Source: Crocodylus rhombifer (taxonomy: Eukaryota > Chordata > Crocodylia > Crocodylidae). From it: a DNA stretch of 64,000 nt. A program made the translations under genes and the position numbers. Shown piece by piece: positions 54,791 to 64,000 of this stretch (position 1 is its first letter; each line of letters opens with the position of its first letter). The notes below the pieces were generated by a model. It was not told the origin of the DNA. It searched no databases and saw only the letters and a list, made by a program, of their open reading frames with translations. The stretch lies in assembly GCA_038503035.1 (NCBI GenBank), contig JAVSML010020812.1, forward strand, positions 224,708 to 288,707. The letters are read 5' to 3'.

Positions 54791-55054
54791 TGAAGCCTGT
54801 TTAGGCTTGCCTATTGGTCCCTTACCCTTAGATCTCCTGGTTCTCCAGCTGTTATAGAGAGAGTGCTCTTAGGACCTTGTCACACATTACACCTAGGGCA
54901 TGTTAACTGCACTTATAATGTGACTGTCCATGTGTTCAAGCAGGAATATGTGTGTATCATAGTAAAGTTAGGGCTTTTCCACATTGTGTTCTGTAACATG
55001 TTATGCTATCATGGGACTGCTCCACAGAGATAATACCAGCAGTGCCCTGCTGGA
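54791..55054. other. Unassigned
   Basis: No feature recognised. Confidence 0.3.
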
Positions 55055-55173
55055 GCTGGGATCAACAAACAGCTGTTTGTTGGTCCCAGCCCTCCCACGC
55101 CACCGTGGTTGTACACCAGCCCTGATGTGCTGTTAGGATTGGGATCGTCAAACAGCTGCTTGTTGGTCCCAGC
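55055..55173. repeat. 36-bp palindrome, repeated at 83 bp
   Basis: 55055-55090 is an inverted repeat centred on CAGCTG with one mismatched pair. A second, more diverged copy (gggatcgtcaaacagctgct...) starts at 55141, 83 bp after the matching base of the first. Confidence 0.75.
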
Positions 55174-56049
55174 CCTTCCATCTTACCAGAGTCTGCCCCA
55201 CGCAGCTTCCAGACACGTTAGCTTCCCAGACAGGTTATATTTTGACTCCTGTAAGCATTACTGCGCAACTGCTCAGAAAACTTTCTAAATTATAGTAATG
55301 CTTTCAACAATCTAAATATAACATGTGTCAAGTCTCCTGTGTGACAAGGCCTTTACACTTCTGGGTTTTCCTTCTTTCGGTGTTCAGAGAGGGTTTTTTT
55401 CTTCTCCCTTTGGCCACCAGGTTTGCAGGAGTATTTGTAGAACTTTGTCTTTTCTCATGGGCACCTGGCACTGCATCCAGTTCTACTTTAGCAGTAGTCT
55501 CAGTTAGTGAAGCAGATTTTCTGCACAGAGGATTGCTGTTTCTGTGACATTTTTGTTTTTAACTAAAGTTTTGAAAGCGTTCAGTCCATGTGAGCTGTTT
55601 TCTATTAATAATGCCAAAAGCAAATCTAGTAAAAGTATACTCCTACAGCAGTGGATTGCAGCTGATGCTGGCTTGAAAGCCAGTGGTAGATGTATTTTTT
55701 TTTTATCAACCATGGGGAAAGCAGGCTCCAGTTGAAAAGAAATTCCAGCTCCAGCAATGTGTAAAGCCTAGCAGCCATTTAGCTGCTAAGCATAAAACAA
55801 ATAATAGCATAAAACTGGTCAGAAAATAAGCCTAGTTCTATAAAGCCTGATAACTGTGCTAAGATGAAGGCCCCATAAAAGATCATAAACCCATTTTTCA
55901 ATAACTAGGTATTATCTGTGTCATCCATGATATGTGTAGACCTTGTTGGGCTATGCATTCATATAATAACTGGCTAATTCTTTAACAAGTTGTACAGAAA
56001 CCCTGATAATGGCATGAACTGAAATAGGCCGCAGTGGCCACATACTGAC
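55174..56049. other. Unassigned intergenic
   Basis: No exon or repeat recognised with confidence. Confidence 0.3.
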
Positions 56050-56234
56050 TGCGCAGTTGTTACTGTGGTCATTTAATACTTGCATACGCACGTATTATAT
56101 GACTGCACTGTAACCAGCACTACTGTGCAGTAGCATCCCCACATGGCTTCCTGGTGACACTGATGGCACAGTAGCTGGTTATTACTGTGCAGTACTTTCA
56201 CATCATGGTTCATGCCATGCAATGCTACTGCAGT
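56050..56234. repeat. ACTGTGCAGTA-rich MITE-like sequence
   Basis: Repeated CTGTGCAGTA and GCTACTG blocks resemble the inside of the MITE at 20528. Ends not found. Confidence 0.35.
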
Positions 56235-56560
56235 GACTGATGAGAAGCAGGATGTGGATGAAGTCATCTAAAGATGTTTTAGTAATTGCTGAGTAGTACC
56301 ATCAGTTTTGATCAGTGCATGAAGAAGGGCCTGGGACCCCTTAATACTTTATACTAGGCTTAAGGGTTATATTCATGTATGTAAAATGCCTGCAAGTGAC
56401 CCAGCTAGCACCATGGACTGCAGCTGGTCACGGAGGTTAGTGTCTAGGCTTGTTTGTAGACAATAAACCTGGATGAGTTCTTCGTCACTAAGAACTGATG
56501 CCTGCGGTCTCCTTTCTGTAACAATGAAGTTATTAAGGGCACACCGTCATAGATGGTACC
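56235..56560 (+). repeat. LTR-like repeat, copy 3
   Basis: AAGATGTTTTAG, GGGCCTGGGACCCCTTAA, GTAGACAATAAACCTGG (AATAAA), then TCCTTTCTGTAACAATGAAG. Aligns with the 3' two thirds of copy 1 at 47.6-47.9 kb. Confidence 0.5.
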
Positions 56561-58009
56561 CTAACTGTATGCACAGACCTTCCAAACTGAGGGAGCCTCA
56601 TGTGACCTGTGACACCTAACATCTGAACAACTCTAATGGAGTCAAATAACTACACTGGGCCGACAACACTGCTGACTCCCTGGAGACTTACAATGCCTAC
56701 AAGAAGTCTCAATATGATATGACAAACCTGTGTTGCCACCAGTCCAACAGTCGTCTTGCTCACACCAAACTGGCTAGGCCACACCTCAGTAGCAGTCTAG
56801 AGTAGCTAGGTCTTGGACTGTGATGCTTTCATAGCAATTTGGGCTCCTTCTGCTCTGTGCCCTGATGCCAGAGAGCTGGGGCAAGCTCCTTGCATAGGTC
56901 CAGGAAGGTTTTCCCTCTTCAAGAAGAAATCTGGGGTTACTGCTGGTCACCCCATATCTGCAAAGCAGCTTGGTCCCACCATCCAGTGCTGGTTCTTCTG
57001 ACTCAGAGTTGTCACCCTGCTTTATGTGGGAGCAGCAATGGCAGCTTGTACCAGGTAAGTAAAGCTGATTTTTATGCCACTGCTCCCTGGTTAAACTATC
57101 CCCTACCATCACCTGTAACCATCACCTTTTTGGCAGGCATATCACAAATTAATCCCACAAAAATGCTACTTGGATCCCCTTTTCCTGCCCAATCTGCTTC
57201 TCTGCTTTTTGCTTCCAGCCCTGTGCTCCCTGCCTGATCTCATGCTTTTTTTTCTGCTTCCTTCCCTATCTGCTGATATGCTGCCACATGCCACACAGAG
57301 ACTGCCCGTGCCACAGGTCAGCCACCTGTGGACTAAAGCAGGCTTCACCAAAGACCAACCTCACAACCCCAGAGTGCCCGTGAGAGTAGAGTTGTGTGAC
57401 AGGGAGCCAGAGGTTCCTGCAGAGACAGCAGCAGGCCAAGCCTGCTGTATGGAGGTTGCAGCACAGGAGCACAGGCAAAGGGTAAGTCCCTGTGTGTGGC
57501 TTGGAGCTACGTGACCAGAAGGGGTTCTGCCACCAAGGGGCTTGTGTGTAGACCTGGGGTCCCAACAGCTGTGAGTTCAAGGTTGGGTGTGTAGGAGTAA
57601 ATTTAGTCGGTTTTTGGCCTACTTGACTAGAAAGACACAGAGACCAGAAGTGCTGATACTGCTTATTTCAGTTATATGTTCTGAGATAAGGAATCTTGCA
57701 TGCCTTGGTCTGTCTTGATATATTACCCTGTGCACAGATGGTTTGTTTAAGTACACTTCCTAAATGTCTGTGTAATTTACTATTGTTTTGTTTCTCCAAG
57801 GTCATTTTTTTTCTCTTTCTCTGTCTTAAGTATAAATATGCTTGTAAACTTAGAGAGTGCGAGAAATCCTTTGAAACAGACAAGTCCGTGATCCCCCTTG
57901 CTGTATGAAATCCTCCCTGTGATCACAGTATGGCCCTAACTAAAGAAAAGCCGGCTCTGTCAGTTCTGATTCAACCACAATCGAAGTTTGATTTCTTCCA
58001 CAAATGTGA
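56561..58009. other. Mostly unassigned intergenic
   Basis: 57150-57330 matches the reverse of the MITE-like sequence at 14300. No exon recognised. Confidence 0.35.
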
Positions 58010-58160
58010 GTCCCTGGGCTTCCCAAATGGAAATGGCAGGCTTTGTGCTTTCAACAGCAGGGATTTGGCTTCTTTGACCATGGGATGTTGTTCCAAGAAG
58101 AAGGATTGTTGGGAAGAGATGGGATCCACCTGATGAAGAGAGGCAGACAGGCTTGCTAAC

Positions 58161-59115
58161 CCAGTAGGGCTGGAAGGGACCTTGGAAGTTCATTGAGTCC
58201 AGTGCTCCACCCCAGGGGCAGGAAGTCAGCTGGGGTCATAGGATCCCAGCAAGATAAATATCCAAATTTCTCTTGAAGGCGTTCAAAGTAGGTGCTTGAG
58301 TCACCTCCAATGGCAGTCAGTTCCAGACCTTGGGGGCTCAGACAGGAAAGAAGTTCTTCCTTATGTCCAGCCTGAAATGGTCATGGAGGAGTTTATAACG
58401 GTTTGACCTTATCATCCCTTGGGATGCTCTGGTGAACAAACGTACCCCCAGATCCTGGTGAACACACCCCTTATAAACTTATGGGCAGCCACCAGATCAC
58501 CCTGAGCCTGCACTTTTCCAGGCTGAAGAGTCCCATTGCTTTCAGCCTCTCATCATAAGGTGTTTTCCTGACCTCAGACCATGTGCGTGGCTATCCTCTG
58601 CACTCTCCAAGCAGTACTCCAGCTGCAGCCTCACCAAGGCCAAGTAAAACTGGAGAATGATGTCCTGGGATTTGCTTAAGAAGCATCTATGGATGCAAGC
58701 CAGTGTTTTGCTCGCTTTACTAGCCACAGTATCACACTGATGGCTCATGTTCATCTTGCGGTCAATCATGACACCCAAGTCCCTTTCGTCTGTAGTGCTA
58801 GCCAGTGTAGCACTGCCGAGCCTATAAGGATGCTGCAGGTTTTTCTTCCCAAGGTGGAGAACCATGCATTTTTCAGTGTTAAACACTATCAGGTTCTCAT
58901 CCACCCATTTTCTGAACCTGTCAAGGTCAGCCTGGATTGCCACCCTGTCCTCAGGTGTGGACACTTTACCCCAAAGTTTGGTGTCGTCGGTGAACTTGGC
59001 TTGTCTGCTTCTGACACCACTGTCCACATCATTAATGAAGATGTTGAATAGTATAGGTCCAAGGACAGAGCCTTGAGGGATTCCACTGGTCATAGCACAC
59101 CATGATGATTGTCCC
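58161..59115 (-). mobile_element. CR1 3' part (-), A-type, nested in C2
   Basis: - strand frame 59129-58542 gives SGIPQGSVLGPILFNIFIND, FTDDTKLWG and NTEKCMVLHLGKKN. 3' tail at 58163. FADD is FTDD here. 5'-truncated just upstream of the GVPQG motif. Confidence 0.88.
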
Positions 59116-59268
59116 CTACAGGGACTCATAGCTGTTTAAAGCTCACTGGTGAGCCAGTGGGCTTTAAACTAGGTTTGCTGGGGGATAGAGGAGCAAAGCC
59201 CTGAGGGATGTGGGGGATCTGGAGGTGGCAGCAGGGGATGCCTCATTCTTCCTGAGAATGTAGGGCAA

Positions 59269-59646
59269 TTGGCTAATCACCTCGGGTGCCTGTACACAAA
59301 TGCACGGAGCCTGGGAAACCAGCAGGAAGAACTGGAAGTCCTTGCACAGTCAAGGAACTCTGATGGGATTGAAATAACAGAGACTTGGTGGGATAGCTCG
59401 CATGACTGGAGCACCATCATGGATGGGTACACACTGTTCAGGAAGGACAGACAGGGCAGAAGAGGTGGAGGAGTTGCACTGTATGTAAAAGAGCCATATA
59501 ATTGCTCAGAGCTCCAGTACGAAACTAGAGATAGAATTGTTGAGAGTCTCTGGGTTAAGGTTAGGGAGGAGAACAAGGGTGATTTGGTGTGTGTGTGCTG
59601 TAGACCTCTTGACCAGGAGGATGAGTTAGATGAGGCTTTCTTCTGA
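59269..59646 (+). pseudogene. CR1 C2 ORF2 endonuclease start
   Basis: LYTNARSLGNQQEELEVL, IEITETWWDSSHDWS and RRGGGVALYVKEPY, then a stop at DEAFF; homology continues after it (LIGDFSHPDICWEG, LGSSDHKMTDF) to about 60000. Confidence 0.75.
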
Positions 59647-60356
59647 CAACTAGCGGAAGTTTTCAGATCACAGGCCCTGGTTCTCATAGGGGACTTCAGT
59701 CACCCTGACATCTGCTGGGAGGGCAATACAGCAGTGCACAGGCAATCCAGAAAGTTTTTGGATAGTGCTGGGGACAACTTCCTGGTGCAAATGTTGGACA
59801 GGCTGACTAGTAGCCTTGCTGTCCTTGACTTGCTATTCACAAGCAGGGAAGAATTGGTGGGTGATGTAGAAGTGGATGGCAATTTGGGCAGCAGTGACCA
59901 CAAGATGACTGATTTCAAGATCCTGAGGAAAGGAAGGATGGAGAGCAGCAGAGGAAGGACCCTGGACATTGGAAAAGCAGGCTTGGACTCCCTCAGGGAA
60001 CTACTAATGGGCAGGATCCCCTGGCAGGTGGGTGTGGAGGAAGAAATGAGTCCAGGAGATCTGGTTGTATTTTAAAGAAAACTTACTGTGGGTGCAGGAA
60101 CAAAACATCCTGATTTTCAGGAAGAATAGCAAATGTGGCAAGCGACCGGCTTGACTTAGCAGAGAACTCTTTGGTGTGCTTAAACACAAAAAGGAAGCTT
60201 ACAAGAAGGGAGAGGTTGGACAAAACTTGGGAAGAATATAAGAATATTGCTTGGGTATGCAGGGATGAAGTCAGGAAGGCCAAAGCACAATTGGAGTTGC
60301 AGCTAGCAAGGGAAGTGAGGGTAACAAGAAGGGTTTCAACAAGTATGTTAGCAACA

Positions 60357-60488
60357 TACTTGTGGGGTTATTTGACCCTAGCTGGGATTATTTGACCCTA
60401 TCAGTCTGTCCTGCAGAGAGCAGGAGGGCTGGACCCAATGATCTCGTGAGGTTCCTTCCATCCCTAAACTTCTGTGAATCTGTGAAAT
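60357..60488 (+). mobile_element. CR1 3' end (+), nested in C2
   Basis: About 130 bp: TTATTTGACCCTAGCTGGGA with a partial tandem copy, then GGAGGGCTGGACCCAATGAT and CTTCTGTGAATCTGTGAAAT. Host CR1 resumes afterwards with AATAGTGGGAGGCAACC. Confidence 0.65.
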
Positions 60489-61300
60489 GATCTATATCTA
60501 CCCTGACCTTCCTCCTTTACAGAATAGTGGGAGGCAACCTAGTGTTAGACGATGAGGAAAAGGCTGAAATATCCAATGCCTTTTTTACCTTCGTCTTTAT
60601 AGGCAAGGTCAGCTCCCAGACTACTGCACCTGGCAGCACAGTTTGGGGAGAAGGTGAGCAAGCCCTTAGTGGTGAAAGAACAGGTTAGGGACTACATAGG
60701 AAAGCCAGACTCGTACAAGTCCATGGGGTTGGATGCAATGTATCCAAGAGTGTTAAGGGAGTTGGTTGATGTGATTGCAGAGCTACTGGCTACTATCTTT
60801 GAAAACTGGTGGCAATCAGGGATGTCCTGGATGATTGGAAAAAGGCAAATACTATGCCCATCTTTAAGAAAAAGAAGGATCTAGGGAACTCCAGACCAGT
60901 CAGCCTCACCTCAGTCCCCAGAAAAAATCATGGAGCAGATCCTCAAGGAATCCATTTCTAAGCACTTGGAGGAGAAGGTGATTAGGAAGTCAGCATGAAT
61001 TCACCAAGGGCAAGTCATGCCTGACCAACCTGACTGCCTTCTATGATGAGACAACTGGCTCTGTGGATGTGGGAAAAGCAGTGGATGGGGTATACCTTGA
61101 CTTTAGCAAGGCTTTTGATACTATTTCCCACAGCATTCTTGCAAGCAAGCTGAGGAAGTATGGGTTGGATGAATAGACTGTAAGGTGGATAGAAAGCTGT
61201 CTGGATTGTCAGGCTTAGTGGCTTGATGTATAGCTGGCAGCTTGTATCAAGTGGAGTGCTCCTGGGGTGGGTCCTGGGGGCAAATTTTGTTCAATATCTT

Positions 61301-62526
61301 TGTAACCCTGGGCACAACACTACACGCACCCTCACCTGAATAGTAGGATCTTGGGGTACCTGGTAGCCAGCAGCCCTGCCCTGGCCCCCTGGGAAGCTGC
61401 TGCAGTGCCCCTGAGTGGAGAGCCTCCCCTTACAATCAAGCAGCCTCACAGACAATTCTCAAAATATTTACAAGATTTAATTAATTACAACATAACAAAT
61501 AACCATTAAATAAACACATTGATATACCCACTAATAAACCCTCAAGAACTTATTTACACAGTCTCTCACTTGCACATGGTGTACTGGGGATCCCGTGTGC
61601 ACTGCCCCCGGCGGGGTGTCTCAGGGAGCGGAACTATCTGTGTCCCTGCACGTGGTCTGTGGATGCTCCCTGGTGCTGGTGTCCTTCTCTGTGCTCCTGA
61701 GGTCTCCGGGCAGCAAGGGTCTCCGGGCATCAGGCGGCAGCTCCTCCTCTGCAGTCCCTGCAAGACAGCCTTCCCCTGATTTTGACCCCCTTCCCCAGCT
61801 CAGCAGGGAGCAGTGTCTGAGCTGCAGGCTGTAGCAACTCTCCTGTCCCGCACAACCTCACAGCCCAGCAAATGCAACCCCACCCTGGGCTTTGCCTGTC
61901 CCTGTAGCCCCTCACCCATCATGGAAAACAGGGCAGACTCTGGCAGTCCCCTCCCCCCCACCCCAGCTCTGCTGTGCTCCCCCAGCCGGTCACCGGGATG
62001 CAGGTGGGTCTTCCCAGGCTTGGAGTCTCCACACAATTAGCCCCTCTCTGATCCTGCCTTTGCAGGCTCCCAGGCCGGAGAGAGGAATGGGATACTGTAT
62101 CACTCCCATGGCAGCCTTTTCTGATGCTCTGGAGGGCACTCCTAGGGGCTCTCCAAGGGACCACTGTGTTGAGACTCTGTCTCCAGTTTCCAGCCTGTCC
62201 CTCCGCCCCTCCCTTTCTCTTTCTTTCTTTCTTTCTCTCTCTCTCTCTCGCTCTCTCATTCTCTTCCCATGGGAAAACTGCTCCCCCCTTTTTTCCAAGC
62301 CTCTCAGCCAATCCCAGCCCTGAGCCCTTCCTGGGTTTTTGCTAACGGCTCTATTTAAAAAATTTGCTGGGTTTATGTCACCCCTCCCACTTCCAACAGG
62401 GCTGCCTCCAAAACAGCTTCACTTGCCCTCAGACCCTACAGTGTCCCCTCTGAGACAAACTCTGTCTCTCCTCCAGGCAGCCCTTTCCATTCTTTCAGGT
62501 GGGTCCATTTTTTAAATGCTGGTACA
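61301..62526 (-). mobile_element. Solo LTR, 1,226 bp, nested in C2
   Basis: Ends TGTAACCC...GCTGGTACA, flanked by TCTT on both sides (61297-61300 and 62527-62530), and host CR1 resumes exactly after it. Short inverted TGTA(A)CC ends. On -, TTTTAAATAGAGCC near 62350 is TATA-like and ATTAAA lies near the far end, favouring - orientation. Contains a CT microsatellite. No viral genes. Confidence 0.82.
62214..62256 (+). repeat. CT/CTTT microsatellite inside the solo LTR
   Basis: CTTT units followed by CT units, slightly interrupted. Confidence 0.85.
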
Positions 62527-63356
62527 TCTTCATTAATTATCTGATAGATGGGATGGATTGAGCTCTTAACAAGTTTGCAGATGACACCAAGCTGGGAGGT
62601 GCAGTCGAAATATATGCTGGAGGGTAGGGCTAGGATTCAGAGTGACCTAGACAAATTGGAGGATTGGGCCAAAGGAAATCTCATGAGATTCAACAAGGAC
62701 AAGTGCACAGTCCTGCACTTAGGATGGAAGAATCCCATGCACCAGTACAGGCTGGGCTGCAGCTTTGTAGAAAAGGACCTGGGGGTTACAGTGAACAATA
62801 AGCTAGATATGAGCCAGTGGTGTGCCCTTCTTGCCAAGGCTAACAGCATACTGGGCTGCATTGGTAGAAGAGTTGGCAGCATTGCCAATAATTATTCCAC
62901 TCTATTCTGCACTGGTGAGGCTGCATCTGGAGTACTGTGTCCAGCTTTGGATCCTCTCCTATAGAAAGGATGTGGACAAATTGTGGGCAGTCCAGTGTAG
63001 AGCAACAAAAAATGGTTTTGGGGTTGAGGCACATGACTTTTGAGGAGAGGCTGAAGGAACTGGGTTTATTTAGTTGAGAAGAGAAGACTGAGGAGGGATT
63101 TGATAGCAGCCTTCAACTACTACTTCCAAAAAGGATGGTGACAGATAACAGAACAAGGAGCAATGGTTTCAAATTTCAGCAGGGAGGTTTAGGTTGGATA
63201 TTAGGAAAAACATTCTCAGTAGCAGGGTGATGAAGCACCGGAACAAGTTACCACCTAGAGAGGTGGTGGAGCCTTTGTCCTTGGAGGTTTTTAAAGCCCA
63301 GTTTGACAAAGCTCCAGCTGGAATGATCCTGCTTTGAGTAGTGGGTTGGACTAGAT

Positions 63357-63668
63357 AGATACATGTTTCTCAACCTGTGGGTCATAAGCCAACAGTGGGG
63401 CACAAAAATAAATGAAAGGATTGTGAACAAACTTTAAAAATGGATTCTCCTTTAAAAGAGAAAAATGTGGAAAACCATGGCTTTTCTCCAGCAGGCTGGC
63501 AGAGTTCTAATGTGTGAGGGGCTGCTTGGGGCCCCACATACCCTCCCCACCTCACACATTGCACGGCTGGGGGCTGGGGGCAGTGGGTTGGGTGTGAGGG
63601 GCACTGGGTTGGAAGTAGCCATTGATGTTTACAAATGGGTCCTGGTAAAAAAAGATTGAGAACCATTG
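63357..63668. mobile_element. hAT-like MITE, 312 bp, nested in the C2 tail
   Basis: GTTTCTCAACCTGTGGGTCA at the left and GATTGAGAACCATTG at the right form inverted ends. Flanks GACTAGAT (63349-63356) and GATTAGAT (63669-63676) match at 7 of 8, and host CR1 tail resumes (GAGCTCCTGAGGTCCC). Confidence 0.72.
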
Positions 63669-63727
63669 GATTAGATGAGCTCCTGAGGTCCCTTCCAACC
63701 TTCATTTTCTATGCTTCTGTGATTCTA

Positions 63728-64000
63728 AGGTGTGGGTCTTAGAGGCATATAAACCCAGGGCCTGAAGGAAGGTGGGTAGTCTGGCCCTGCCTGCTGCAGG
63801 GAGCAGAGCTCTTGGGGGTGAGGGGTCTGACTGGCCAAGGAGGAAGGAGGACTCCTGACTGCAGGGAGCTTCAGAGCACCCCCTGTACCACCCAGCAGCA
63901 GAGTTGAGTATTTTGGCCTTGTGATGTAGCTTGTTGCCACTGTGTGATGTTGGCCAGGGTTGGGGGAACCTTTTGTTTGGGAGCAGATACCCCTTTTTTT
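63728..64000. other. Unassigned right edge
   Basis: No repeat or exon recognised. Confidence 0.3.

Larger units (their letters stand above)
58010..63727 (+). mobile_element. CR1 LINE C2 (+), hosting four later insertions
   Basis: Host parts: 58010-58160 (ORF1 end, QGFGFFDHGMLFQEEGLLG then GRDGIHL), 59116-60356 (endonuclease to start of RT), 60489-61300 (RT), 62527-63356 (RT end, C-terminal part) and 63669-63727 (tail). Inserted: a - CR1, a CR1 3' end, a solo LTR and a hAT MITE. Old, with many stops; motif pieces [26 protein letters not shown] and [12 protein letters not shown] remain. Confidence 0.88.

Noticed and set aside
57830..57905. YACKLRECEKSFETDKS, resembling a C2H2 finger
   Set aside because: Cysteine spacing is wrong, no histidines follow, and it is a single short match.
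61892..62323. Open frames of 130-143 codons
   Set aside because: Within the solo LTR and crossing its CT microsatellite.

Overview
The window is repeat-rich vertebrate nuclear DNA. CR1-type LINEs in many ages and both orientations, reptile-style hAT MITEs, solo LTRs and an expanded RING/B-box/B30.2 (TRIM) family together point to a sauropsid. The CR1 subfamilies and their 3' ends favour a crocodilian, with turtle as the alternative; this is inferred from repeat style, not from a database match. There are no bacterial operons, rRNAs or CRISPR arrays.

The host gene content is one TRIM neighbourhood. The central gene runs from 13,469 to 28,394 on the + strand. It has eight exons of 417, 96, 231, 23, 116, 33, 33 and 512 coding bases, and every junction has a usable GT/AG pair in a compatible phase. 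It encodes about 487 residues in the order RING, B-box 2, coiled coil, B30.2, like TRIM7/27/39-type E3 ubiquitin ligases. Upstream and divergent, on the - strand (9,976 down to 6,881), lies a broken relative: its RING exon has lost a zinc ligand and is frameshifted, and its coiled-coil exon is cut by a CR1 insertion. Downstream on + (31,585-37,759) is a second decayed relative whose upstream exons are damaged but whose B30.2 exon is open, with good acceptor and phase. A decayed C2H2 zinc-finger gene lies near 46.9-47.3 kb.

The rest is mostly transposon. Region by region: 1-6,880 is a - strand CR1 (element B) split by a + strand CR1 (A1, 1,468-4,938). 7.5-9.0 kb is a C/T-rich, internally repetitive unit. 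14.07-14.92 kb has hAT MITEs with 8-bp target duplications. 15.4-19.35 kb (intron 1) is a + CR1 split by a - CR1. Introns 2, 3 and 6 hold a MITE and CR1 3' ends. 33.98-34.70 kb is another hAT MITE, 35.31-35.77 kb a large foldback, and 36.2-36.7 kb tRNA-like SINE heads. 38.9-40.13 kb is a MITE split by a solo LTR. 40.2-44.05 kb is a near full-length CR1 (A2) with ORF1 and ORF2, followed by a further - CR1. 57.9-63.73 kb is one + CR1 containing four later insertions: a - CR1, a CR1 3' end, a 1,226-bp solo LTR with TG...CA ends and a TCTT duplication, and a hAT MITE.

The most notable points are the intact TRIM gene between two decayed relatives, the intact phase-matched spare B30.2 exon, the disruption of a TRIM exon by CR1, and the readable nesting order of the transposons. 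I found no clearly new molecular system. The strongest candidates for novelty are the spare B30.2 exon and several unnamed inverted-repeat elements.
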